64,000 bases of DNA from Candidatus Dormiibacterota bacterium (lineage in GTDB: Bacteria; Chloroflexota; Dormibacteria; Dormibacterales; Dormibacteraceae). The stretch lies in the NCBI GenBank assembly GCA_003139695.1, contig PLJM01000011.1, positions 165,693-229,692 of the forward strand, given 5' to 3'. The notes under the pieces are model-generated. The model was given only the letters and a program-made list of their open reading frames with translations. It did not search any database and was not told where the DNA came from. This document shows, one piece after another, positions 15,467 through 24,176 of this stretch (positions are counted from its first letter, which is position 1; every line of letters begins with the position of its first letter). Made by a program: the position numbers and the translations under genes.

Positions 15467-16415
15467 ATCCGCTCTCCTTCAAGTAGTTGAGGATAGCGTT
15501 GGCGGGCACAGGGGCATGCTCGGTCGCCGCGAACCACCTGACCCGTGCGTCACGTCTCCACCATCTCAATTGTCTTCGCGCATATTGCCGGTTGGATTGG
15601 GCCATGGCGACAGGGAGCTGGTCGAGGCTGATGTCCCCGCAGATGTATGCCAGTGCCTCCGCATACCCGATACCTGTAAGCACCGGCGCCGTGGACGGTA
15701 CGCCGGCTTTCAGAGCGCTTTCGGTCTCGGCGACCAGCCCGCGCTCCACCTGCCGGCGGCTGCGATCCTCAAGACTCCGATCGATGACCTGTAGATCTGC
15801 CGTCAACCCGACACGAAACGGTGTCCACGCCGGTGCGGTCCGCTTCCGCAGGCGGCGCAGGGGAGGGCCTGCTGACTGCAGCACCTCGATGGCGCGGACA
15901 ACGCGGACCGGATTCTGAAGATCGACTCCAGGGTCGGGATCGATCGCGAGCAACATCTCGCTCAGCTCGCCGACGCCCATCTTGTTGAGCTCGGCCCGTA
16001 GAGCCGGATTGGGGGGCACTCCAGTGAGGCTGAAACCGTCGCTGACAGCGTCGACGTACAACATCGTCCCGCCTTCGATGATCGGGACGAGCCCACGCGC
16101 CGCGATGTCGGCGATCGCCGCCTCAGCGCCGGATATGTACTCGCGTGCGTTGAACGAGGCGGCTGGATCGACGAAATCGATCATGTGATATCTGACGCGC
16201 CGCCTTTGTTCTGCCGAGGGCTTGTTGGTCGCGATGTCCAGCATCTGGTAGACCTGCCGCGAGTCCGCGACCACGATCTCGCCGCCAACCTCGAGCGCGA
16301 GCTCGAAAGCCAGCTGCGACTTGCCGATGCCGGTCGGGCCGACGATGACCGGAACATGTACACCGGCTGAACTGTTCGAGGTCACTGGTCGAGAATAGGC
16401 ACTCACGTGAATCAT
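15447..16415 (-). CDS. miaA: tRNA dimethylallyltransferase MiaA
   Basis: Adds a dimethylallyl group to A37 of tRNAs reading UNN codons; about 322 residues. P-loop VIVGPTGIGKSQLAFELAL, the catalytic region ADSRQVYQMLDIATNKPS, FNAREYISGAEAAIADI and a C-terminal GYAEALAYICG / QYARRQLRWWRRD region are all present. The frame stays open to 17165 but the upstream part is the shadow of the divergent membrane gene. ATG 16415 is preferred; GTG 16406 is possible. MiaB, the next enzyme on the same nucleotide, is encoded 5 kb away. Confidence 0.93.
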   Translation of the reverse strand: MIHVSAYSRPVTSNSSAGVHVPVIVGPTGIGKSQLAFELALEVGGEIVVADSRQVYQMLDIATNKPSAEQRRRVRYHMIDFVDPAASFNAREYISGAEAAIADIAARGLVPIIEGGTMLYVDAVSDGFSLTGVPPNPALRAELNKMGVGELSEMLLAIDPDPGVDLQNPVRVVRAIEVLQSAGPPLRRLRKRTAPAWTPFRVGLTADLQVIDRSLEDRSRRQVERGLVAETESALKAGVPSTAPVLTGIGYAEALAYICGDISLDQLPVAMAQSNRQYARRQLRWWRRDARVRWFAATEHAPVPANAILNYLKESGFEPNLG

Positions 16416-17585
16416 CCGGCATCGCAGCCTGCGCGGCCACCACTCTGGCTCGCCGCGGCTGCGGTGGCTGCGGGCTGGGGCGCCGTCTACGACATCGGCC
16501 GCTGGATCGTCGCGTTCGTCACGTTTCCCGCCCACGAGGACGTCCGGATCTACTATGTCGCCGCCCAGGCAGGGCTTAGATACGGCTGGTCCACGATCTA
16601 CGACATCCCCACCCTGCGTTCTCTCTCGTCGGGATTTGCGGGCGGCCAGACCAACATCGACTCCTCGGCAACCTACATCAGTCCACCTCTGATGGCGTGG
16701 CTCTTTGCTCCCCTGACAGCGTTTCCGGAGCCTGTGGCCTATGCCCTGTGGGCGGCGGTGTCCCTGGCGGCGCTGGTAGGGATGTGGCATACCTCGGCCC
16801 CCTACGCGGGGCTGGCCAGGTTCACTACTCTTCTGGTGGCCGTCGCCCTGTGGCCGGTGCTGGACGCGTTCTACCGAGGCCAGCCGGTGATCGTGCTGCT
16901 CGCCCTGGTGGCTGCCGCATGGTGGCTGACGGCGCACGACCGGCCGCTGGCGGCCGGCATAGCGCTCGCTTTCGCCACGGCTCTGAAACCCCAGGTCGTG
17001 TACCTCGTACCGCTGGCGCTGCTCGTCAGCGGGCGCTATCGAGTCGTACTTGGCTGGGCGGCGGCCTGCGTTGTGCTCGCCATCGCTTCCATCGTGTCGC
17101 TCGGGCAATCGGGACTCCAGACGTGGTGGCAGACGTTCCAGCTCGTCGAGAGCAATGCGGAGCACGCCTACTTCACTCTTGCCTACCTTTTCGGCTTCGG
17201 TCTCGTGACGTACTCGTTGCTGGCGATCCTCGGCGTCGCCGCAATGGCCGTCGCATGGAAACGCAGGAGCGACGTGGACATCGTGTTCGCCACCGGCCTG
17301 CTCGGGTCGCTTGCGGTATCAGTGCACCTGCACCTCTACGACTACACCACGCTGGTCCTTGCCGCTTGGCTCGTGCTGCGCACATCGCCGCCCTTGTGGC
17401 ACCGACTGTGGCTGCTCGTCGCGGTGGTCACGATGCAGGCGCTGGCCTTGGGCCTGCCCGCGCCTCAGCTCATCTGGGATGCGGGCTGGCTCGCGATTCT
17501 GGTCGTCAGTAGTTTCTTCGGAAGTGGCGCCTCAGCTCCTGCCACTCGACCAGCAATCGCGTCGGACGCCCGTGCGGGCACGTGA
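16407..17585 (+). CDS. GT87-family (DUF2029-like) membrane glycosyltransferase
   Basis: Polytopic membrane protein of 392 residues with about ten hydrophobic spans. It fits the GT-C glycosyltransferase 87 family, which uses polyprenyl-phosphate sugars such as mannose on the outer face of the membrane. The supporting pattern is HEDVRIYYVAAQAGLRYGWS with an acidic pair after the first span, DAFYRGQPVIVLLALVAAAW and ALKPQVVYLVPLALL. The GTG start overlaps the start of divergent miaA by a few bases, and the 3' end overlaps convergent mutL by 80 bases. It is the only plus-strand gene in this repair/tRNA stretch. Substrate unknown. Confidence 0.75.
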   Translation: MNHPASQPARPPLWLAAAAVAAGWGAVYDIGRWIVAFVTFPAHEDVRIYYVAAQAGLRYGWSTIYDIPTLRSLSSGFAGGQTNIDSSATYISPPLMAWLFAPLTAFPEPVAYALWAAVSLAALVGMWHTSAPYAGLARFTTLLVAVALWPVLDAFYRGQPVIVLLALVAAAWWLTAHDRPLAAGIALAFATALKPQVVYLVPLALLVSGRYRVVLGWAAACVVLAIASIVSLGQSGLQTWWQTFQLVESNAEHAYFTLAYLFGFGLVTYSLLAILGVAAMAVAWKRRSDVDIVFATGLLGSLAVSVHLHLYDYTTLVLAAWLVLRTSPPLWHRLWLLVAVVTMQALALGLPAPQLIWDAGWLAILVVSSFFGSGASAPATRPAIASDARAGT

Positions 17586-19155
17586 CCGCGTCGACGGCCG
17601 ACTCCAGATCGACAAGCAGCCTTCGCTGTTCAGCCAAATCGAGGGTGTCTCCAAAGCGAACTGCGGAGTGGCACGCCAGGGCCGCGGCCGCTTTCTCCAT
17701 CGCCCCTTCCCCACGGTTGTCGGCCAGGGCGGCGAGGGTCTCCTGGACGGCCGCGGTAGCTCGCCCCGCCGGCATTTCGACAGGTACGGCCGTGATCCGG
17801 AGGCTGCGTGGGCCGAACTCTTCGTACTCAAGCCCGAGATTGGCCAGGTCCGCGCGGTGGTCTGCGGCGGCGGCGATGAGGCGCGGCTCCACGTCGACGG
17901 CCTGCGGCATGAGCAGCGGCTGAGTTATCCCGCGGCCGGTTCGCAGCCTTTCCAGCAGCCGGTTGTAGAGCACTCGCTCGTGAGCCGCGTGCTGGTCGAT
18001 GAGCACAAGACCTTCGGGGCCCTCGGCCACCAGGTATCCCGGCCCGACCTGTCCGATCGGCCTGAGCACGTTCTCGGCGGCGCGGGCTCCGATCTCCGCG
18101 ACAGCGACCGAAGCCGCGGCCTCATGGAGGGTGAGCTGAGGCATCGGGTCGCGAGCCACCGTGGCGGGAATACCGGCGGTGGCGTGATATTGGTACGGCT
18201 GGCTGCCTCCTAGCGCCACGCGAACCGCGCGCTGCAGCGCCGAGAAAACGGCGCCCTCTTCACGAAACCGCACCTCTCGCTTGGCGGGATGGACGTTGAC
18301 GTCAACCAGCTCCGGATCGATGCCGATGTCGATAACAGCGATCGGATGCCGGCCCCGTTCGAGCATCCCCTGGTAGCAATCTTCAAGCGCGTACAGCAGC
18401 GGCCGCGAGCTGATAGGACGTCCGTTGACCGCGAGCACGATTCCATCCCTGCTGCCTCGGCTCATCCTCGGCTGGCTCACCATCCCGGTCACGAGCGGCA
18501 TCCCGATCATCTCGAGCATCTCGGCGGCGACAGGCAGTCCGTGCACCGACCCGATGGCGCGCCGCCGGTCACCATCGCCGGCGCTGCTGACAGCGCTGCG
18601 CGCGTCGATCGTCAGCTGAAATCGGACATGCGGATGGAGCAAGGCAAAGCTGCTCACGACATCCTTGATGGCGGCCACCTCGGTGTTATCGGACTTAAGA
18701 AATTTCAGCCGGGCCGGCACGTTGGCGAACAGGTCCTTGACCTCGAGCGTCAATCCGGGCAGCAGCGGGCCGGCGCCGTGCTCGACGACATTGCCCGCTC
18801 GCACCCGGATACGCGCGCCTGCGCTGCTGCATTCGACATCCGACACCGACGCGATGCTCGCTAACGCTTCGCCGCGGAAGCCCAGCGTGGCGATGGCGTC
18901 GAGGTCGGATAGATTCGTGACCTTGCTCGTGGCGTGACGCACGAATGCCATCTGCAGGTCCTCTGCGGAGATGCCGTCGCCGTCGTCGCTGACCCGGATC
19001 GAGATCTTGCCCGCACCGCGAACATCGATGGTTATGCGTCTCGCGTTGGCGTCCAGCGAATTCTCGACCAGCTCTTTGACGACCGATGCGGGCCGCTCGA
19101 TCACCTCGCCCGCCGCGATGGCGTCGGCGATCTCCGGCGTCAGCAGGTGGATCAT
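17506..19155 (-). CDS. mutL: DNA mismatch repair protein MutL
   Basis: Mismatch-repair ATPase, about 549 residues. GHKL motifs are ELVENSLDANARRITID, DDGDGIS and TLGFRGEALASIASVSDVEC. The C-terminal domain has DQHAAHERVLYNRL, ACHSAVRFGDTL and CPHGRPT, the metal-binding set of endonuclease-type MutL. The second acidic residue of the DQHA-x2-E-x4-E motif reads Asn. ATG 19155 comes just after the mutS stop; GTG 19161, which overlaps that stop as GTGA, is the alternative. It is in one operon with mutS and miaB. Confidence 0.95.
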   Translation of the reverse strand: MIHLLTPEIADAIAAGEVIERPASVVKELVENSLDANARRITIDVRGAGKISIRVSDDGDGISAEDLQMAFVRHATSKVTNLSDLDAIATLGFRGEALASIASVSDVECSSAGARIRVRAGNVVEHGAGPLLPGLTLEVKDLFANVPARLKFLKSDNTEVAAIKDVVSSFALLHPHVRFQLTIDARSAVSSAGDGDRRRAIGSVHGLPVAAEMLEMIGMPLVTGMVSQPRMSRGSRDGIVLAVNGRPISSRPLLYALEDCYQGMLERGRHPIAVIDIGIDPELVDVNVHPAKREVRFREEGAVFSALQRAVRVALGGSQPYQYHATAGIPATVARDPMPQLTLHEAAASVAVAEIGARAAENVLRPIGQVGPGYLVAEGPEGLVLIDQHAAHERVLYNRLLERLRTGRGITQPLLMPQAVDVEPRLIAAAADHRADLANLGLEYEEFGPRSLRITAVPVEMPAGRATAAVQETLAALADNRGEGAMEKAAAALACHSAVRFGDTLDLAEQRRLLVDLESAVDAVTCPHGRPTRLLVEWQELRRHFRRNY

Positions 19156-19157
19156 GC

Positions 19158-21674
19158 TCACTGGCTCAACCGCGCGCGCAGCTCATAGAGCTTTTGGAGC
19201 GCCTCGAGCGGGCTGAGCGAATCGGGCTCGATTTCCTCGAGCTCCTTGCGCAACGGGTCGGGTGCCAGCTCGATGGGCAGGCCCAGCTGCTGGTCCGGCG
19301 GTTCCAACGGACGCTGCCTCTCCAGCTCGGCGAGGACCTGGCGAGCCCGCGCGATCACGCCCGATGGCAAGCCGGCCAGTGCCGCGACATGGATCCCGTA
19401 CGAGCGGTCCGCACCACCCGGCACCACCCGGTGCAAGAACCGCACCGATTCACCCTCCTCCAGGACTTCGACGCGCTGGTTGCGGACGCGTGGCAGCGAT
19501 TCCGAGAGCGCGGTCAGCTCGTGGTAGTGCGTGGCGAAAAGCGTGCGGCAGCCGAGCCGCGGCGAGTCGTGCAGGTGCTCGACCACCGACTGGGCGATCG
19601 ACAAGCCGTCGTAGGTCGAGGTCCCCCTTCCCACCTCGTCCAGGATCACGAGCGAGGCGCGCGTGGCGTGGTTGAGGATGTAGGCCGTCTCCGTCATCTC
19701 GACCATGAATGTGGACATGCCCGCAGTGATGTCGTCGTGTGCTCCAACGCGAGTGAAGATGCGATCTGCGAGTCCCACCACCGCGCGATCCGCGGGCACG
19801 AAGCTGCCGCACTGCGCAAGCAGCACGATGACGGCCGCTTGACGCAGGTAGGTGGACTTTCCTGCCATGTTCGGGCCGGTGAGGATCGTTATCTGCTCTG
19901 TGTCCGGATCGAGCTCCAGGTCGTTCGCCACGAAGACTCCTGCCGGCAGGCTGTTCTCGACCAATGGGTGCCGGCCGCCCTTGATGCTGAGCCGCAGCCC
20001 AGCGTTCACCTCCGGCCGCCGCCAATCGAGATCCGCCGCCGCGATGGCGAGACTCAGCAAGGCGTCCACCGAGCCGATCGCTTGCGCGGTGGCTCGCAAC
20101 CCGACAGCCGACGCGGCCACCAGTGCGCCTAGCTGTCCAAGAATTTCGACTTCTCGCGCGACCAATCGCTCCTGCGCAGTGAGGACCACGGCTTCCTTCT
20201 CTTTCAGCTCAGGGGTCAGGTAGCGCTCGGCGCCCGTGAGCGTCTGTTTGCGGACGTAGTCGGATGGCAGCGGAGTCGCGTTCGCGTTGCTTATTTCGAT
20301 GTAGTAGCCGAAGACCTTGTTGAAGCCGACTTTCAAGGAACGGATTCCGGTGCGGCTGCGCTCCGAAGCCTCGAGCCCGGCAATCCACTCCCTCGCGCTC
20401 CGCGACGCATCCGCGATGCCGTCAAGCTCGCCGTCGTAGCCTGGCCGCACTGCTCCACCGGAGCGCGCGACAGCCGGCGGATCCTCCACAAGTGCGCGCG
20501 CGAGCTCGGCTGCGAGGTCGGGCGCGTCGGTGATCTCGGCCGCGAGCGAGCGCACCGCGAGGGCGTTGCATGCCGTGAGCGCCTCGTGGACGGCCGGGAT
20601 CGCTTCGAGCGACCGGCGCAGCGCCACCAGCTCGCGAGCATTAGACCGGCCCTGCGCCGCTCGCGATACGAGACGCTCCAGGTCTCCAACCTCTTTCAGA
20701 GTCCGACCCAAGCTTTCACGGAGCGTCGGGGAAGATGCCAGCTCGTCGACGGCGCCAAGTCGGAGCTCGATCGACTCCGCGTCTCGCAGCGGCGCACCAA
20801 GCCACGAGCGCAGCTTGCGTGCCCCAATTGGCGTGCGCGTCCGATCGATCAGGTTGATCAGCGCCGGCAGCTCGAGGTTGCGCACCGTCGCCGGGTCGAG
20901 AGGCATCGTCGCGTCGGGCGAGTACGTGCGGACGCTAAGAGAGCCGGGCACGACCTGGTTCTGGTTCTGCTTCAGGTAATCGAGGATGACTCCCGCTGCT
21001 CCTAGCGCCAGCGGCGCGTCGTCTGCTCCGACCGATGCCGCGTAGGCGATGCCAAGAACGTCACGCAGGCGTTGCCGGCCGCGCACCGGGTCGAATTTGT
21101 ACTCATCAATCGCCGGCGGCGTGAGCAGCTCAGCGGGAGCCAGTCGCTCGAGCTCGGACGCGAGCCGATCTTGTGGCAGCTGGCAGAGCAGCATCTCGCC
21201 GGTAGACACGTCGCATGCCGCCAACCCGGCGTCGGTGCCCTGAGTCCACGCAGCGACGAGGTAGTTGGGTCGCGCCGGATCGAGATACGCATCCTCCACG
21301 ACAGTCCCCGGGGTCAGCACGCGTGTCACATCGCGTCGCACGATCCCCTTCTTTGTGGCGGCTTCCATCTGGTCGCAGATGACAACCTTGTGGCCGGCGC
21401 GTAGCAGCTTGCCGACGTAAACCTGCCACGCGTGATGAGGGACGCCGCACATCGGCGAGCGGCCACTCTTGCCCAGCGGCCGAGACGTGAGGGTGATGCC
21501 CATCACGGGGGCGGCGACCTCGGCGTCCTCGAAGAAGATCTCGTAGAAGTCGCCCATCCGGAATAGCAGAATTCCGTCCGGGTGCTGCTCTTTTACGTCC
21601 TGGTACTGGCGCATGGCCGGGGTCGAGGCACTCGCTGATGAGCTCACGGCTTCCATCCGCGCCCCTTGATTCAC
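19158..21674 (-). CDS. mutS: DNA mismatch repair protein MutS
   Basis: Mismatch-recognition ATPase of 838 residues, normal length for MutS1. The N-terminal mismatch-binding Phe-x-Glu is in MGDFYEIFFED, followed by PMCGVPHHAW. The ATPase has the Walker A site TGPNMAGKSTYLRQ, Walker B VILDEVGRGTSTYDG and the ATHYHEL segment. The C-terminus (PLEPPDQQLGLPIEL) precedes a short helical tail. The GTG start at 21674 overlaps the miaB stop as GTGA; ATG 21656 behind AAGGGG is an alternative. Confidence 0.97.
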   Translation of the reverse strand: MNQGARMEAVSSSASASTPAMRQYQDVKEQHPDGILLFRMGDFYEIFFEDAEVAAPVMGITLTSRPLGKSGRSPMCGVPHHAWQVYVGKLLRAGHKVVICDQMEAATKKGIVRRDVTRVLTPGTVVEDAYLDPARPNYLVAAWTQGTDAGLAACDVSTGEMLLCQLPQDRLASELERLAPAELLTPPAIDEYKFDPVRGRQRLRDVLGIAYAASVGADDAPLALGAAGVILDYLKQNQNQVVPGSLSVRTYSPDATMPLDPATVRNLELPALINLIDRTRTPIGARKLRSWLGAPLRDAESIELRLGAVDELASSPTLRESLGRTLKEVGDLERLVSRAAQGRSNARELVALRRSLEAIPAVHEALTACNALAVRSLAAEITDAPDLAAELARALVEDPPAVARSGGAVRPGYDGELDGIADASRSAREWIAGLEASERSRTGIRSLKVGFNKVFGYYIEISNANATPLPSDYVRKQTLTGAERYLTPELKEKEAVVLTAQERLVAREVEILGQLGALVAASAVGLRATAQAIGSVDALLSLAIAAADLDWRRPEVNAGLRLSIKGGRHPLVENSLPAGVFVANDLELDPDTEQITILTGPNMAGKSTYLRQAAVIVLLAQCGSFVPADRAVVGLADRIFTRVGAHDDITAGMSTFMVEMTETAYILNHATRASLVILDEVGRGTSTYDGLSIAQSVVEHLHDSPRLGCRTLFATHYHELTALSESLPRVRNQRVEVLEEGESVRFLHRVVPGGADRSYGIHVAALAGLPSGVIARARQVLAELERQRPLEPPDQQLGLPIELAPDPLRKELEEIEPDSLSPLEALQKLYELRARLSQ

Positions 21675-22963
21675 GCCGCGGGCAACCCCGTCAGCTGCCC
21701 AGCCGTCGCTTGCATCACACGCAAGTGGATGAGCTCACCCGGTGCTATGTCGCCACCCTTGAGCACGATCGCCCGCTTTCCCTGCCGGATGCGGCCGTAA
21801 ACGCGACCCAACTCATCGTGACCTTCGACCAGCACCTGCACATTGCGGCCCACCCACCGCGCCGTCTTTCTGGCCGCGATTGATTTCTGGAGCGCAAGCA
21901 GGTCATTCAAGCGGCGCAGCTTCTCGGCGGCCGGCACATCGTCAGCCAAGCGGTCGGCGGCAAATGTTCCAGGCCGGGGAGAGTACATCGCCAGATGCAC
22001 GACGTCGAACTCGATCTCTTCGAGCAGCCGCCGGGTGTTCAGGAACGCCTCCTCCGACTCGCCCGGGAACCCGACGATCACATCGGTGACCAGGCCGATG
22101 TCGGGCATCAGCGTGCGAGCGCGTTCGACGATCGCGCGGTAATGGCGCATCTGGTATCCACGGGCCATTCGCTTCAGGATTCCGTCATCCCCTGACTGCA
22201 CCGGCAGCTGCAGCTCGCGGCAGATGACATCGCTGGCCGCCATCACCTCCAGCAGCTGCGGCTCGAGGTCCTGGGGATGGGAGGTCATGAAACGAAGCCT
22301 TTTCAGGCCGGGAATCTTCTCCACCGCCGCGACCAGCGCCGCCAGGCCGCCACGACCGTTCGGGTCGTGGTAGTCGTCGACGTTCTGGCCCAGCAGCACC
22401 ACTTCCTTCGCGCCGGCATCGACCGCTTGCCGGCACTCGGCCACGACGTCGTCAAAGGGAATGTGCCGCTCACGGCCACGCACCTTCGGCACGATGCAGA
22501 ACGTGCAGTTGTGATCGCAACCCTCGATAACTCGCACGAAGTGGCTGATGCCTGTGCGTCCGGCGGGCGGGAGCGCCTCGCCCTGCGAGTAGTCATATCG
22601 GGCATCCAGGCCGGCGACAAAGTCGTCGTACTCGCCGATCGGGACCACAACCGGCTCGAGCATGGGGAAGCGCCGCCCGAGGGTGGCACCTTCCTTGGCG
22701 ACTATGCAACCGGTCACCGCTACAGTGCGTTCCGGTGTCTTCCATTCCTTCAGCTCGTGGAGCTTCGCGTAGACACGATCTTCGGAGGCCTGACGCACGA
22801 CGCAGGTGTTGAGGATTGCGACATCGGCCCGGTCGAGCGAGTCTTCAACGTAGCCGGCGGCCAGGAGCTTGCGAGCGAGGCTCTCAGAGTCGGCGGTGTT
22901 CATCTGGCACCCGATCGTCCAGATGTGAAACGACCTGGCTCTTCCTGGTGCCTCCCGGGTCAG
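21671..22963 (-). CDS. miaB: tRNA methylthiotransferase MiaB; probable CTG start
   Basis: Radical-SAM enzyme that adds a methylthio group to i6A37 of tRNA. The radical-SAM cluster is GCDHNCTFCIVP and a C-terminal TRAM region follows (VQVLVEGHDELGRVYGR). The first canonical start, ATG 22903, would delete the family-invariant FHIWTIGCQMN segment, whose Cys ligates the auxiliary cluster. That segment is encoded just upstream in frame, without any ATG, GTG or TTG. CTG 22963 overlaps the spoVS TGA as CTGA, with GGAG 5 bases upstream, giving about 430 residues. Gene order spoVS-miaB-mutS-mutL is tight. Confidence 0.94.
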   Translation of the reverse strand: MTREAPGRARSFHIWTIGCQMNTADSESLARKLLAAGYVEDSLDRADVAILNTCVVRQASEDRVYAKLHELKEWKTPERTVAVTGCIVAKEGATLGRRFPMLEPVVVPIGEYDDFVAGLDARYDYSQGEALPPAGRTGISHFVRVIEGCDHNCTFCIVPKVRGRERHIPFDDVVAECRQAVDAGAKEVVLLGQNVDDYHDPNGRGGLAALVAAVEKIPGLKRLRFMTSHPQDLEPQLLEVMAASDVICRELQLPVQSGDDGILKRMARGYQMRHYRAIVERARTLMPDIGLVTDVIVGFPGESEEAFLNTRRLLEEIEFDVVHLAMYSPRPGTFAADRLADDVPAAEKLRRLNDLLALQKSIAARKTARWVGRNVQVLVEGHDELGRVYGRIRQGKRAIVLKGGDIAPGELIHLRVMQATAGQLTGLPAA

Positions 22964-23241
22964 CGGCTCTCCACCAGCAAGCGGATTCCGGTGCGCTCCT
23001 CGCCGTCGATCGAGATGTCGATGAAGGCTGGGATGCAGACCAGGTCCAGGCCGCCCGGAGCGACGTAACCGCGGGAGATTGCGATTGCCTTGACCGCCTG
23101 GTTGATGGCGCCGGCTCCGATCGCCTGCACCTCGACCCGCCCCTTGCTCCTGATCACGCCGGCGATTGCCCCGGCAACGGCGACAGGCTTGGAGGTGGCT
23201 GAAACCTTCAGCACCTCGACTGGTGCACGCTCGCCTGTCAT
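22960..23241 (-). CDS. spoVS: Stage V sporulation protein S (SpoVS)
   Basis: Small Alba-like protein of 93 residues, matching the usual SpoVS length, with the signature VLKVSATSKPVAVAGAIAGV and AIGAGAINQAVKAIAISRGY. In Bacillus it affects septation and spore coat completion, but it is widespread in non-sporulating bacteria, so its presence does not prove sporulation. It lies 14 bases after the YmdB-type gene and overlaps miaB by 4 bases at the proposed CTG start. The ymdB-spoVS neighbour pair downstream of rny is common in Gram-positive type genomes. Confidence 0.93.
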   Translation of the reverse strand: MTGERAPVEVLKVSATSKPVAVAGAIAGVIRSKGRVEVQAIGAGAINQAVKAIAISRGYVAPGGLDLVCIPAFIDISIDGEERTGIRLLVESR

Positions 23242-23255
23242 TTGCTGGAACCCCT

Positions 23256-24044
23256 TCAGGAATGCTCTCTGTCGATTCGTTGGATCGATGTTGCCCGGCC
23301 GGTGGAACTGTTAATGGTAACCAGTACCGAATTGAATGTCACGGGCCCCGAGGCGACAACGAACCTGGTGGGCACCCCGGTCAGGAAGCGCTGGAGCACC
23401 ACGTCCTTGTCCATCCCGATGCAGCCGTCCCTGGGTCCCACCATCCCCACATCGGTGATGTAGGCGGTGCCGCCCGGGAGGACCCTGGCGTCGGCGGTCG
23501 GGATATGGGTGTGGGTGCCGACCACGGCGCTGGCCCTTCCGTTCAGGTGCCAGCCCATGGCCGTCTTCTCGGAGGTCGCCTCCGCGTGCATGTCGCAGAA
23601 GACGATCTTGATCCCGGGGTGAGCTTCCAGGATCGCGTCGGCGGCCCGGAACGGGTCGTCGAGGGCCTCGATGAAGATGCGGCCCATAAGGTTCATGACC
23701 AGGACCTGCTGACCGCCGGCTTCGACCACGCACCAGCCCACGCCCGGCGCCTTGGGCGGGTAGTTGGCAGGCCGCAGGACGCGCTCGAGCTTGGGCAGCT
23801 CCGGCAGGAAGTCCTTCTGGGCGAAGACGTGGTTGCCGGTGGTGATGACGTCGGCGCCCGCCGCTCTCAGCTCGGCGACGAGCTTGCCGGTGAGGCCAAA
23901 GCCTCCGGCCGAGTTCTCGCCGTTGAGGATTGTCAGGTGTGGACTGAGCTCCTTCTTGAGGTCAGGCAGGATCGCCTTGACGGCGTCGCGCCCGGGCGAG
24001 CCGACCACGTCGGCAACGAAGAGGATTCGGAAATCGTCAGCCAT
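23256..24044 (-). CDS. ymdB: YmdB-type metallophosphoesterase (TIGR00282 family)
   Basis: Predicted cyclic-nucleotide phosphodiesterase of 262 residues. The binuclear metal site is seen as FVADVVGSPGR (first Asp), NGENSAGGFG, TTGNHVF and GTHTHIPTADARVLPGG. In Bacillus subtilis YmdB controls biofilm and motility gene expression through 2',3'-cyclic nucleotides, and is encoded next to rny as here. It starts after the terminator that closes rny, so it probably has its own promoter, although none was clearly seen. Confidence 0.92.
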   Translation of the reverse strand: MADDFRILFVADVVGSPGRDAVKAILPDLKKELSPHLTILNGENSAGGFGLTGKLVAELRAAGADVITTGNHVFAQKDFLPELPKLERVLRPANYPPKAPGVGWCVVEAGGQQVLVMNLMGRIFIEALDDPFRAADAILEAHPGIKIVFCDMHAEATSEKTAMGWHLNGRASAVVGTHTHIPTADARVLPGGTAYITDVGMVGPRDGCIGMDKDVVLQRFLTGVPTRFVVASGPVTFNSVLVTINSSTGRATSIQRIDREHS

Positions 24045-24090
24045 GTCTGAGAAAGGCTAGCGGTTGGCACGGATGGTGTTAACCACCACG

Positions 24091-24133
24091 CCCCCTCCGG
24101 CCCTTCGGGCCACCTCCCCGGCAAGCGGGGAGG
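24091..24133 (+). repeat. Dispersed double-hairpin repeat, copy A
   Basis: Two adjacent perfect hairpins: GGCCCTTCGGGCC (24099-24111) and CCTCCCC/GGGGAGG (24113-24119 with 24127-24133). The same layout recurs at 31011, 36970 and 61841. It lies between ymdB and the rny terminator. Confidence 0.6.
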
Positions 24134-24135
24134 AC

Positions 24136-24167
24136 AAAATAAAAAAGGGGAGCCGCGATGGCTCCCC
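24136..24167 (-). terminator. Rho-independent terminator after rny
   Basis: On the minus strand an 8-bp perfect stem (GGGGAGCC/GGCTCCCC, loop of 5) is followed by an uninterrupted U-rich tract (TTTTTTATTTT). It sits 9 bases after the rny stop and is the clearest intrinsic terminator in the window. Confidence 0.9.
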
Positions 24168-24176
24168 TGATTGGTT

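Noticed and set aside
15447..17165. MiaA with a 250-residue N-terminal extension
   Set aside because: The open frame upstream of 16415 is the reverse shadow of the GT87-like membrane gene and reads as low-complexity Arg/Gln/Gly sequence.
22960..23241. SpoVS and YmdB as proof of sporulation
   Set aside because: Both families are widespread in non-sporulating bacteria and no other sporulation genes are present.
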